Shown here: positions 44,801 to 51,306 of the stretch, in pieces | Layout: each line of letters begins with the position of its first letter | Numbering within the stretch: position 1 is the first letter of the stretch | Assembly (NCBI RefSeq): GCF_041380015.1 | Contig: NZ_CP159978.1 | DNA length: 64,000 bases | Reading direction: 5' to 3' (one strand) | DNA from: Buchananella felis | Lineage (GTDB): Bacteria; Actinomycetota; Actinomycetes; Actinomycetales; Actinomycetaceae | Notes under the pieces: generated by a model | What the model was told of the DNA's origin: nothing | What the model saw: only the letters and a program-made list of their open reading frames with translations | Database searches by the model: none | Position numbers and translations under genes: made by a program

Positions 44801-45097
44801 CTCATCCGGGGAGGGGGCTTGCGGCGGTAGGGAGGGGGCCGGCTCATCCGGGGAGCCGGAGCCGGGAAGTGGGTCTTGCGGGGGAAGCGCCGGAATCAGC
44901 AGGCTGCGCAGTTCGCTGTCCTCGTCCTCGTCCGCGCTCCCGGTGTCGGTCCAAAGGGGCGGGGAGGAAGTGGCGGGCTCTCCCGCCAGTGGGAGGGGGG
45001 ACTCGGTAGCCAAGGAAGGACTGGCCAATGTCGCTGGCAGAATCAAGCCGATTGAGAGCGAAATGGGGGCCAGTAGGGACCGGCGAGGGCGGCGCAT
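41864..45097 (-). CDS. Secreted CAP-like / Ig-like / CWB2 surface protein B
   Basis: A 1077-residue paralogue of the adjacent surface protein, with the same order: signal peptide (1-30), acidic Pro-rich linker, CAP-like domain (QWDNDAERISIQRAAEQS, TGHLHTLLNPTKVRHAF, NHSVRAQGN), Ig-like repeats, a Pro/Ala/Thr linker (shorter than in A), and three CWB2 repeats beginning VVRLAGNNRVDTAIAVAQ. CAP and CWB2 domains are similar between A and B while linkers differ, as expected of an old tandem duplication with fast-evolving spacers. GAAAGGAGTAATC precedes the ATG, nearly the same ribosome site as in A. The 247 bp between them lacks a clear terminator, so co-transcription is possible. Confidence 0.88.
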   Translation of the reverse strand: MRRPRRSLLAPISLSIGLILPATLASPSLATESPLPLAGEPATSSPPLWTDTGSADEDEDSELRSLLIPALPPQDPLPGSGSPDEPAPSLPPQAPSPDEPAPSDPQAPQAPDPLGPNEFVHPCNRAIVPTCSLQESTYVDLGLELGPGPRARVPVRLVQNQVRAQAMNEMRAMRTRMWAANPPYNGRPLRTVLAEHGITSAQAFANQPQWDNDAERISIQRAAEQSISGITHDRPSGHSIFALGVSGGQGLGSENLACAEGFMTSAQGMSQFEAELADLIRHNGSFNTATGHLHTLLNPTKVRHAFSLTDQTHFTNHSVRAQGNTSPAPVGDGCYSFDVPLPSGTAVKLSDPGVLGVGDTATLLPTGVFNKRELVMVGTFSSSAPDVVQVDQQTGEMRAKAPGSAVITFRTAGADSVHTRTVTVSAGTVPTLKLAGRRALLPGLDDAAVVSATVNGAETQVTGRFSTDAPEIIAVDPVSGVYRGLTPGKARVIFTAVPSGRVTSMEVRVEQVKRYSWTWSASNAGSSGTLVVRLASANLNEVVPGKFVVAPESFGKATIDLDTGSFHLNNTGKVWFEYSVPGTDIFKRIAIDVQPGLELSGPNVVKVGQSIKLKRALNQGPGYEVGELTSLTPQRLEVHNTDQVRGLAPGSGRVRLSYSSWWVDFDIRVEPGPGGNPVLPTPSNGPATPSAQPSVSVSPTTSPSNPSVPSAPSTPSATPSATPKSPAPTGAPATPSTTPTALPKPPAPTGAPATPSPTPTASAPATPTPPTVTSRVVRLAGNNRVDTAIAVAQAQAPASTAILATGNSYADALSAAGLSRVLDAPIYLTASSSGLESQVVASMRRQGVRHVVILGGHGSVPLAVERTVLNSGMTVERIAGASRTDTSLRVAQRAISVNGAAVKRVFVTDGTNFPDGLAAGAASANAQAITVLTNGSSLPAATAAFLREQSRFRAVDVLGGKANTALQQASVQPAKRFLGASRYETAYRVAKAFASPAAPNRAIRVVIANGNHFADALAASALTAREGGVLLLSTASTLEGYAASYLMQLSGPVHAYLAGGENSLSTRVENSVRLAVD
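43754..43765 (-). repeat. GACGACGYTGCC motif, copy 9
   Basis: Minus strand reads TGGACGACGCTGCCG, encoding LDDAAV in an Ig-like repeat of surface protein B; paralogue A has no such word at the equivalent position (reads EGSFETPVVTA). Confidence 0.7.
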
Positions 45098-45137
45098 GAT
45101 TACTCCTTTCGTGAGCGGCAGCCGTGCGCTAGTTAAC

Positions 45138-45170
45138 CGGTAAAGCTGTCCGTTTACCGAGATTTCTCGG
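45138..45170. promoter_or_regulatory. Two overlapping palindromes upstream of surface protein B
   Basis: CGGTAAA, 8 bp, TTTACCG (45138-45159), overlapping the perfect palindrome CCGAGATTTCTCGG (45157-45170). They lie 40-75 bp before the ATG of the minus-strand surface gene, an operator position. Not seen before paralogue A. Confidence 0.4.
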
Positions 45171-45299
45171 AATATGTGACAGATGTCTGGCGACTGTGGC
45201 GCGTCTCGCGCAAATCGGGGCGCTTGCGGCGGCGTGTCGGTTGCCACGCGGTGATTTGCGCTATTTATCGCTGGGCGTGCGGGGGTGGGGTGGGGCGCG

Positions 45300-45322
45300 A
45301 GCGCCCCTGTCGTAGGGGCGCT
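45300..45322. other. Isolated hairpin in a gene-free stretch
   Basis: AGCGCCCCT, GTCGT, AGGGGCGCT: a 9-bp perfect stem. The surrounding 45171-45737 is G/T-rich low-complexity DNA with no gene that I can support; part of it probably holds the tRNA promoter. Confidence 0.4.
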
Positions 45323-45737
45323 GGGTGGTGGCCGGGGCTCGTGGCGCGGGGTAAAGGGGCGTTTGGGGTCGGGTGCGGGTCGAGAGCTGCTGGTGGCGGG
45401 TGGGGCGAGGTTCGGGGTTGAGGGTGCGGGGTGGGGTGGGGTGGGACGGTGCGTCCGGCTGGGTGTGTTGTTGGGGCCGGTCTGCGTCCGCCGTGGTGGC
45501 GTGGCGGGCTTGGGTGTTTGGTGGCTGCGGCGGGAGGGACGTCGGCCATAGTGGCGGGCCGTGCTCTGGCGGGCGGCGTTACCGGTTGCGGTGAATGGTG
45601 TCGCGTGGCGAGCAGCGTGCGCGGGAAGGTGGCGCGGATTACTCCCCGGGGATTTGCCGGGATCGGCACCCCTCGTGTAACGTTCACATCCGGCGCTCGC
45701 AGCCGGGCTTATGTCGGGCTGGGAGAGTCAAAACCCT

Positions 45738-45809
45738 TGGGGTATGGTGTAATTGGCAGCACGACTGATTCTGGTTCAGTTAGTCTAGGTTCGAGTCCTG
45801 GTACCCCAG
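45738..45809 (+). tRNA. tRNA-Gln (anticodon CTG)
   Basis: 72 nt; acceptor TGGGGTA/TACCCCA, anticodon stem ACTGA/TCAGT with loop TTCTGGT giving anticodon CTG (reads CAG), T-arm with GGTTCGAGTCC. CCA is not fully encoded. Confidence 0.95.
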
Positions 45810-45846
45810 CTCGCGAGTTAAATCGCGCGGCTCGAAAGAGCCAAGT

Positions 45847-45919
45847 GGCCCCGTCGTCTAGCGGCCTAGGACACCGCCCTCTCAAGGCGGCGGCGCCGGT
45901 TCGAATCCGGTCGGGGCTA
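45847..45919 (+). tRNA. tRNA-Glu (anticodon CTC), copy 1
   Basis: 73 nt; acceptor GGCCCCG/CGGGGCT, anticodon stem CCGCC/GGCGG with loop CTCTCAA giving CTC (reads GAG), T-arm GGTTCGAATCC. 37 nt after tRNA-Gln. Identical to the gene at 49952. Confidence 0.95.
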
Positions 45920-45928
45920 CAAATCGAA

Positions 45929-45956
45929 GCGGCTCGGAGGTTTTCCTCCGGGCCGC
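45929..45956 (+). terminator. Terminator after tRNA-Gln/tRNA-Glu
   Basis: GCGGCTCGGAGG pairs with CCTCCGGGCCGC across TTTT (one G-T pair), followed by TTTC. Confidence 0.8.
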
Positions 45957-46053
45957 TTTCACGTTCGGTAGCGGGCCTGTCCCGCCGTCTCCAACGGTAG
46001 GGGAAATGGGAATAGGCCGGGCGCTAAGGGCTGGGAGCGCGGCTGCCCGGCTT

Positions 46054-46125
46054 GGCCGCCCGTGGTGGCCGACGCTCCGCCCACCGTCGGGTATCCGTGT
46101 CGGCGCTCTGGGTGGCCGACGTTCC
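46054..46125. repeat. Left remnant of the GGCCGACGTTCC tandem array
   Basis: Contains GTGGTGGCCGACGCTCCGCC and GGTGGCCGACGTTCC, the same units as at 48665-48975. The array was split here by the IS1249-like element. Confidence 0.8.
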
Positions 46126-46421
46126 GGGTTAATGCTCAAAAAGTGTGTAAATCTCGGGCGTGTCTTGGGGTGTTCAGGTGGTTCTTCCTGCCCAGCCTTT
46201 GCGTGTGTGGTTGCCGTCTTCGGGGCTGAAGGCGGTGTCGTACAAGGGCGTTTTTAGGTGCTTGTGGGCGGGGATCGCGGGTTTTGAGGCCCGGGTTTTC
46301 GCTTGGAGGATTTGGCTTGTTGAGGGCCGGTAGGGCGAGACTGTTTGGGTGGTGAGGGGGAATGGTGTAATGGTTGGTGTCACTGGTTGCGGGGCTGTTG
46401 GTCTCGCGGGAGGGGGCTGTG

Positions 46422-46712
46422 ATGCCCAGGAAGTATGCGCCGGAATTCCGTCAGGATGTGGTGCGTTTTGCGTTGAATCGTCCTGCTGGGATGACGTTGG
46501 CGCAGGTAGCAGCTGATTTTGGGATTGGGGGTTCGACTCTGGATGCTTGGATCAGACGCGAGCAGGTTTCTAAGGGCGTGCTCCAGCCGGGTGCGGGTGA
46601 GGACAAGGCTCGTATCGCGCAGTTAGAGCGCCAGTTGCGGTTGAAGGAAGAAGAGTGCTTCATCCTTAGAAGGGCGGCGGCTTACCTGGCCCGTGATGTG
46701 AACCCAAAATGA
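46422..46712 (+). CDS. IS3-family OrfA (helix-turn-helix)
   Basis: A 96-residue DNA-binding subunit of the IS3 transposase: MPRKYAPEFRQDVVRFAL, a helix-turn-helix (TLAQVAADFGIGGSTLDAWI), then a leucine-zipper-like helix (IAQLERQLRLKEEECFILRRA). GGGAGGGGGCTGTG precedes the ATG. It overlaps orfB by four bases; IS3 elements usually also make an OrfAB fusion by -1 frameshifting near such an overlap. Confidence 0.9.
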   Translation: MPRKYAPEFRQDVVRFALNRPAGMTLAQVAADFGIGGSTLDAWIRREQVSKGVLQPGAGEDKARIAQLERQLRLKEEECFILRRAAAYLARDVNPK

Positions 46713-47566
46713 TCTACCCCCTGGTAGAAGAACTAGCTGGTTTGGGCATAGCGGTTAGTCGGATCTGCCGGGTGCTTGGTATCGCCCGCCAGCCTTTCTA
46801 CCGGTGGCGCGGGTGTAGGCAAAGCCGGCTAGAACAACGCCGTAGCTACTTAAAGGAACGGGTGAGGGCCATCCATAGTGCTGATCCTGCTTTTGGCTAC
46901 CGGCTGATTACCGATGAGCTGGCCCGCCAGGGAGTCAAGGTGGCTAGCCGCACGGTGTGGTCGATCTGTCACGAGTTGGGCATTAGGTCTATTACTGCAC
47001 CCAAAGGCAAGACCAAGACCACCAAGAGCGCTAGAAGCGTTGGGGTTGATCTGGTTGGGCGGGTCTTTCATGCCGATGGGCCTAACCGTCTCTGGCTTAC
47101 TGACATCACCGAACACCCCACCACACAGGGCAAGTTGTATGTGTGTGCGATCAAGGACGTGTGGTCTAACCGGATCGTGGCTCTTAGCAGTGCTACGTCC
47201 ATGAGCGCTTCTCTCGCGGTTAACGCTTTGGCCCAGGCGGTAGCAGACCGCCACCCACCAGCCGGGTGTGTAATCCATTCAGATCGTGGTGCGCAGTTCA
47301 CTTCCACGGCCTACCGGCAAGCTGCCCTCGCCTACGGGCTGGTCCAGTCCATGGGACAGGCCGGTACGTGTGCGGACAACGCTGCCATGGAGTCCTTCTT
47401 CGCGCTTTTACAGAAGAACGTGCTCAATACCCGCAAGTGGGAAACCCGTCAGGAACTAGCCACCGCCATCCGCCACTGGATCGAATCCACCTACCACCGC
47501 CGACGCCGCCAAGCCCGCCTAGGCAAACTCACACCAATCGAATACGAAACAATCTACACAAACTGA
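46709..47566 (+). CDS. IS3-family transposase OrfB (rve integrase core)
   Basis: A 285-residue catalytic subunit. N-terminal HTH_21-like part (ERVRAIHSADPAFGYRLITDELARQG), then an integrase core with the DDE triad: LTDITEHPT, VIHSDRGAQFTS and DNAAMESFFALLQKN. It ends RLGKLTPIEYE, the typical IS3-group tail. All catalytic residues are present and the frame is intact, so the element may still be active. The ATG overlaps the OrfA stop (ATGA). Confidence 0.93.
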   Translation: MIYPLVEELAGLGIAVSRICRVLGIARQPFYRWRGCRQSRLEQRRSYLKERVRAIHSADPAFGYRLITDELARQGVKVASRTVWSICHELGIRSITAPKGKTKTTKSARSVGVDLVGRVFHADGPNRLWLTDITEHPTTQGKLYVCAIKDVWSNRIVALSSATSMSASLAVNALAQAVADRHPPAGCVIHSDRGAQFTSTAYRQAALAYGLVQSMGQAGTCADNAAMESFFALLQKNVLNTRKWETRQELATAIRHWIESTYHRRRRQARLGKLTPIEYETIYTN

Positions 47567-48664
47567 CACCAAAACTTGCACCAGACCCAGGAACCACTCC
47601 ACGGCGCGTTGGGCGTGTTGAGGACTGTGTCCTCGGTGTTGGCGTTGAAGGTCTTTGATGGCTTTGTTGATCCCTCCTTCCAACGGTGAAGTCGTGCGGG
47701 GTCTGGGAGGGCAGAACTCTAGGTAGGTAAACAGTTGGCTGGTCTTGATTAGATGCCTGAACAAGCCGCGTACTCGTCGCAGGCGAGGGTGGGTGTACCA
47801 CCAGGTCTGGTTGGCTTTGGCCCAGGCGGGGCGGTTGGTGGTCTTATCGCGCGCGTAGGTGCGTTGGGCTAGGAAGTCGTGCCATTTGGTCTCCCAGGCT
47901 TGGTATTGCTGCATCCAGGCACGGGCTTGGTCTTGGCTTTCTACCCGGCTTAGTCCTTGGGAAAGGGCCTTGATTTCACGGCCTGCTTCTAGGCGGGGCT
48001 GGCGGGTTAGGTGCTTGGTGATGGTGGCTTGTAGGTGGAAGAGACAACGCTGGGTCTTGGCCTGGGGCCATAGGTCTTTAACAGCACGCGCGGCGGCGTT
48101 AGCCCCGTCGAGAATGACCAGGTCGGGTTGGGGCAGGTTGGATAAGAGCTGGCGGTAGGCTGGTGCGTTTTCTCGCTCGCACCATTGCCAGGACACCACT
48201 TGTGTGCCATCGAAAGCGATTAACAAGCACCAGGAATTGAAGTACGTGCCATCGATTTGCAGGTAGTCATGGACCTGCCCGGTGGGCTTGGGAGGTAGTA
48301 CTTCAACCTGCCAGCACCATGCCAAACGACGGCGAAATGTGGCTAGAGACCAGCCCCTGGCGGCAGCCAGGCTGCGGGCGTCTTGCTTGCCCCATACCCA
48401 CTGCAGGAAGAGGCCGAATTCCATCAAGGCCGTCTTGTCCACACGCTTGACGCTCAGCGAGGCGTTACAGCCCAGGCAGCGCCAACGCATCTTGCCGGTC
48501 TTGGACCGACCGTTCTTCACGCACTTGCGATCGCATACACCACAACGAGGACGATTGCTAACACCAGACACCGCACATGCTCTCAGAGCTTGTGCACCCC
48601 GACTTTTACCTACGGCCAGTACGGAAAAGTCCCCACTTCATACACACTTTTTGAGCATTAACCC

Positions 48665-48975
48665 GACGTTCCGCCCACCGTCGGGTTGTCGTGCCGGCGT
48701 TCCTTGGTGGCTGCCTGTGGTCGGGTATCCATGCCGGCGCTCTGGGTGGCCGACGTTCCACTCGCCGCCCGGTAACACGCCGATCCCCGTGGGGGCCGCC
48801 CGTGGTGGCCGACGTTCCGCCTGCCGTCGGGTTTTCGCGCCGGCGTTCTGGGTGGCCGACGTTCCACTCGCCGCCCGGTAACACGCCGATCCCCGTGGGG
48901 GCCGCCCGTGGTGGCCGACGTTCCGCCCACCGTCGGGTTGTCGTGCCGGCGTTCCTTGGTGGCCGCTGCGGGTTA
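48665..48975. repeat. GGCCGACGTTCC tandem array (106-bp higher-order unit)
   Basis: GTGGCCGACGTTCC followed by CCGTCGGGT or CTCGCCGCCCGG alternates several times. A 106-bp unit starting GGTGGCCGACGTTCCACTCG at 48745 repeats at 48851 almost exactly, including AACACGCCGATCCCCGTGGG. The array continues on the other side of the insertion element. Short frames exist in it, but their codon pattern follows the repeats and I see no real gene. Confidence 0.85.
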
Positions 48976-49312
48976 CCCCCGAGCGTACAAGCGTGCGGTC
49001 GGGGTACATGCGACCGCTTGGGGGCGTGGCACCGGTCGGTCGGATGTACCCCGTTGCAGCATTTGCGAGCTTGGGGGCGGGGGATGGGTGCTGTGGTCGC
49101 GTTAGGAGGCGTCGATGCTCGCCGTTGGTGCGGGTGTGCGCAAGCGATTGAGGGCTTAGTGCACCTCTCGTAGGGTTGGTGTACCTCTCGTGGGCTTAGT
49201 GAACCAGTCGTAGGCTTACCCGGCCGGGTAACCCCTCAATCGGTGCACCAAAAGCTCAACAGCTGCACCAAGAGCTCAAAAGGTCGGGAAACCCTACAAC
49301 CGTTTGCGCAAC
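48975..49312. repeat. Duplicated intergenic segment, copy 2 (contains element E3)
   Basis: Near-identical to 35941-36297. The main differences are a short divergent patch near 49100 and one missing 20-bp unit in the E element. Confidence 0.85.
49137..49311 (-). repeat. Dispersed non-coding element E3
   Basis: 175 bp, the same ends and palindrome as E2 but exactly 20 bp shorter: one AACCAGTCGTAGGCTTAGT-type unit is absent. This shows that the 20-bp unit is the unit of change. Confidence 0.85.
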
Positions 49313-49561
49313 AGTGCCCGGCCCAGTCCCCGGGGTGGTCGGTTCAGCTCGCGAGGTGGTCGTTCCAGTCCGCCAGGAGCTCCGGTACCCGGGGCGGGCC
49401 GGCGTGGTCCCCGGAGTGTGCCGGGCCGGGCGAGACTGACGGGATTCAGGGGCGACGCTGACGCCCGTCAGTAAGGTGCCCACACCAATGCTCCGGCTGC
49501 GGTGGGCGTGTCCTGAGCGGTGTGGCGGCGCCCGCCTCCGGGAGGCGGGCGCTGGAGTAGG

Positions 49562-49737
49562 TTGCGCAAACAGTTGCGTCTTTCTTGTACCTCTTGAGCC
49601 GTTCGTGCAGCGGATGCGTCTTTGTTGCAGCTCCTGAGCCCTTAGGACGTGTCGTAGCGCATCAAGAGGTCACATTAGGGCTCAGGAGGAGCCACAAAGG
49701 CTCAACTGGTCGGGCAAAGGCGCGATCGTTTGCGCAA
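49562..49737 (+). repeat. Dispersed non-coding element E4 (divergent)
   Basis: Begins TTGCGCAAACAGTTG and ends CGATCGTTTGCGCAA, the same terminal inverted repeats. The interior differs and contains a perfect 12-bp inverted repeat, CTCCTGAGCCCT (49631) and AGGGCTCAGGAG (49677). It lies between E3 and tRNA-Glu copy 2; 49738-49951 shows no gene. Confidence 0.7.
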
Positions 49738-49951
49738 GCCCGATGGCTGCGCCTCGCACGAGCAGCGAGCGCGTTACGCGAGTCTCCGCCCGCGTGGATT
49801 ACCCGCAGCCCCGCCCCCACCGGCTGGGCCGGCGTCCCGCCGCCCCGCAACCCCGCCCCCACCCGCTGGGCCTGTGTGTCATTTCACGGGCGTTCGATTG
49901 GCGCTGGCCCCGTGCGGGTCGCTAATGTTTCACCTGTTCGCGCAAGCGAGT

Positions 49952-50024
49952 GGCCCCGTCGTCTAGCGGCCTAGGACACCGCCCTCTCAAGGCGGCGGCG
50001 CCGGTTCGAATCCGGTCGGGGCTA
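49952..50024 (+). tRNA. tRNA-Glu (anticodon CTC), copy 2
   Basis: All 73 nt identical to the gene at 45847, including the anticodon loop CTCTCAA. Upstream sequence is unrelated except for the last few bases (AGTGG or AAGTGG). Confidence 0.95.
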
Positions 50025-50033
50025 CAAATTGAG

Positions 50034-50059
50034 GCGGCCCGGAGTTTTCTCCGGGCCGC
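50034..50059 (+). terminator. Terminator after tRNA-Glu copy 2
   Basis: GCGGCCCGGAG pairs with CTCCGGGCCGC, followed by TTTC. It resembles the terminator after copy 1, so the duplicated unit includes it. Confidence 0.8.
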
Positions 50060-50126
50060 TTTCGTCTCTGGGCCACAAACCCTGTTTCCGGCCAGCTCCC
50101 GTGGCGCGTGTGCAACACTTCGACTC

Positions 50127-51290
50127 ATGCGGATTGTGCACATTAGCGACTGCTACACGCCCCGGTTGGGCGGCATCGAGACGCTGGTGCGGGAGCTAGC
50201 CACCGCCCAGCACGCGTCCGGACACGAGGTGACGGTGCTGACCGCGACTCCCGACCGCGATGGTGTGGCCGGCGCGCGCTGGCCCGATCCGTTCGAGGTG
50301 GTGCGCGTAACGTCGCCCCTGCCGAGGCGCTTTCCGGCGGCGGCGTTTGCGTTTCGGCGCTTGAGGGCGCAGCTGGGCGCTCTGCGGCCGGACGTCGTCC
50401 ACGTGCACGCCGGCGTGATCAGCGTGTTTGCTTGGCCGGGCATCGAGGCCGCTCTTTGCTTGGGGATCCCCGTGCTGGTGACGTGGCACAGCACGGTGCC
50501 GATGCGGGTGGCCGGCGTGGCTGCTCGCTTGGGGTGGGTGCGTAGGTGGCAGGAGCGCGGCGCCGAGCTGACGGCGGTTTCCGGCCTGGCCGCTGGGCGG
50601 GTTGAGCTGTGCGGCGCGAAGTCTGTTGGCGTGCTGCCGAACGCGATCGATTTATCGGCCTGGATTGGGGCGAGTGAGGGGGACGACGTTGCCGCGCCGC
50701 CGCCCGGTGCTTCCGCCGGCGAGCGGGTGGTGACGGTGGTTAGCGCCGTGCGGATCGTGAAGGCGAAGCGTCCCGAGGTGATGGCTGCGGCTTTCCTGGA
50801 GGCGGCCAGGCGCGTGCCTGGCGCGCGGGCGCGGTTCATTCTCTGCGGCGACGGCCCCGAGCTGGGGGCGTTGCGTGCTCGGCTTGCCCGTCACGACGAG
50901 CGGGGGCTGATTGAGCTGCGTGGGCGGGTGGACCGCGGTGACCTGGCCGCGCTTTACCGCGACTGCGATGTCTACCTCACCGCCCGGTTGGACGAGGCCT
51001 TTGGTCTTTCTCCGTTGGAGGCGCGCGCTGCGGGCCTGGCGGTGGTGGGCCGCGCGGGCACCGGGATGGACGATTTCATCACGCATGGCGAGCACGGCCT
51101 GCTGGCCGGGAGCGACGCGGAGCTGGCGGATCACCTGGCCGCGCTCTTGGCGCGGCCGGAGCTTTTGGACAGGCTGAAGCGGAACAACCGGCAAAGCCCC
51201 ATCCCGTATTCGCAGGATGAGGCTTTGCGGTGGGTCATGGACGCTTACGGGCGCGCCGTCGCGCGCCGGCGAAATCTCAGGTGGGCGTAG
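50127..51290 (+). CDS. GT4-family glycosyltransferase
   Basis: A 387-residue GT-B glycosyltransferase. N-terminal acceptor domain: MRIVHISDCYTPRLGGIETLVRELATA, with VVHVHAGVISV; the C-terminal nucleotide-sugar domain has VSAVRIVKAKRPEVMAAAFL, RFILCGDGPELGALR, and the retaining-type E-x7-E region EAFGLSPLEARAAGLAVVG. Probably transfers a hexose to a lipid or envelope glycan; no specificity can be read. The ATG was chosen at the Rossmann start, although the frame stays open 5' through the tRNA. Residues 176-193 form a loop carrying motif copy 10. Convergent with the IclR gene with a 16-bp gap. Confidence 0.88.
   Translation: MRIVHISDCYTPRLGGIETLVRELATAQHASGHEVTVLTATPDRDGVAGARWPDPFEVVRVTSPLPRRFPAAAFAFRRLRAQLGALRPDVVHVHAGVISVFAWPGIEAALCLGIPVLVTWHSTVPMRVAGVAARLGWVRRWQERGAELTAVSGLAAGRVELCGAKSVGVLPNAIDLSAWIGASEGDDVAAPPPGASAGERVVTVVSAVRIVKAKRPEVMAAAFLEAARRVPGARARFILCGDGPELGALRARLARHDERGLIELRGRVDRGDLAALYRDCDVYLTARLDEAFGLSPLEARAAGLAVVGRAGTGMDDFITHGEHGLLAGSDAELADHLAALLARPELLDRLKRNNRQSPIPYSQDEALRWVMDAYGRAVARRRNLRWA
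50682..50693 (+). repeat. GACGACGYTGCC motif, copy 10
   Basis: GGACGACGTTGCCGC, encoding DDVAAP in a Gly/Pro/Ala-rich loop of the GT4 enzyme between its two domains. Confidence 0.7.
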
Positions 51291-51306
51291 CGGCTAGGCG
51301 CGCCGA

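Larger units (their letters stand above)
46363..47583 (+). mobile_element. IS3-family insertion sequence
   Basis: 1221 bp with imperfect inverted ends: TGGTGTAATGGTTGGTGTCA at the left and, read from the right, TGGTGCAAGTTTTGGTGTCA (16 of 20 match). Carries overlapping orfA and orfB. No clean target duplication is visible (GAA left, GAC right). It sits inside the IS1249-like transposase gene. Confidence 0.85.
46174..48571 (-). pseudogene. IS1249-family transposase, split by an IS3 insertion
   Basis: The N-terminal part (48571 down to 47584) has a zinc-ribbon CGVCDRKC...RCLGC, then DDE-type residues: LQIDGTYFN, LVILDGANAA with WPQAKTQRCLFH, and SPLEGGINKAIK. It runs to VEWFLGL, after which the frame enters the IS3 end and stops 18 residues later. 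The C-terminal remainder lies beyond the IS3 element (46362 down to 46174) and reads PLTTQTV...DTAFSPEDGNHTRKGWAGR before its stop. Deleting the IS3 element plus 4 bp rejoins the two parts in frame (LGPLTTQ) to about 390 residues, the usual size of this family. Inactive unless the IS3 element leaves precisely. Confidence 0.88.
46126..48664 (-). mobile_element. IS1249-like insertion sequence (IS256 superfamily), interrupted by an IS3-family element
   Basis: Bounded by perfect 24-bp inverted repeats at 46126-46149 and 48641-48664 (core TTAATGCTCAAAAAGTGTG). The 8-bp GACGTTCC flanks both ends (46118-46125 and 48665-48672), as expected for a target duplication; the flanks join to restore a continuous repeat unit. 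It carries one transposase on the minus strand, broken by the IS3 element at 46363-47583. Without that insert it would be about 1.3 kb. Probably immobile on its own now. Confidence 0.88.

Noticed and set aside
46360..47586. A target-site duplication for the IS3 element
   Set aside because: The adjoining bases are GAA and GAC, which do not match, so no duplication is claimed.
46054..48975. Protein-coding reading of the GGCCGACGTTCC array (frames of 80-120 codons on both strands)
   Set aside because: All frames are by-products of a GC-rich tandem repeat, and the repeats are disrupted by an IS without any gene remnant.
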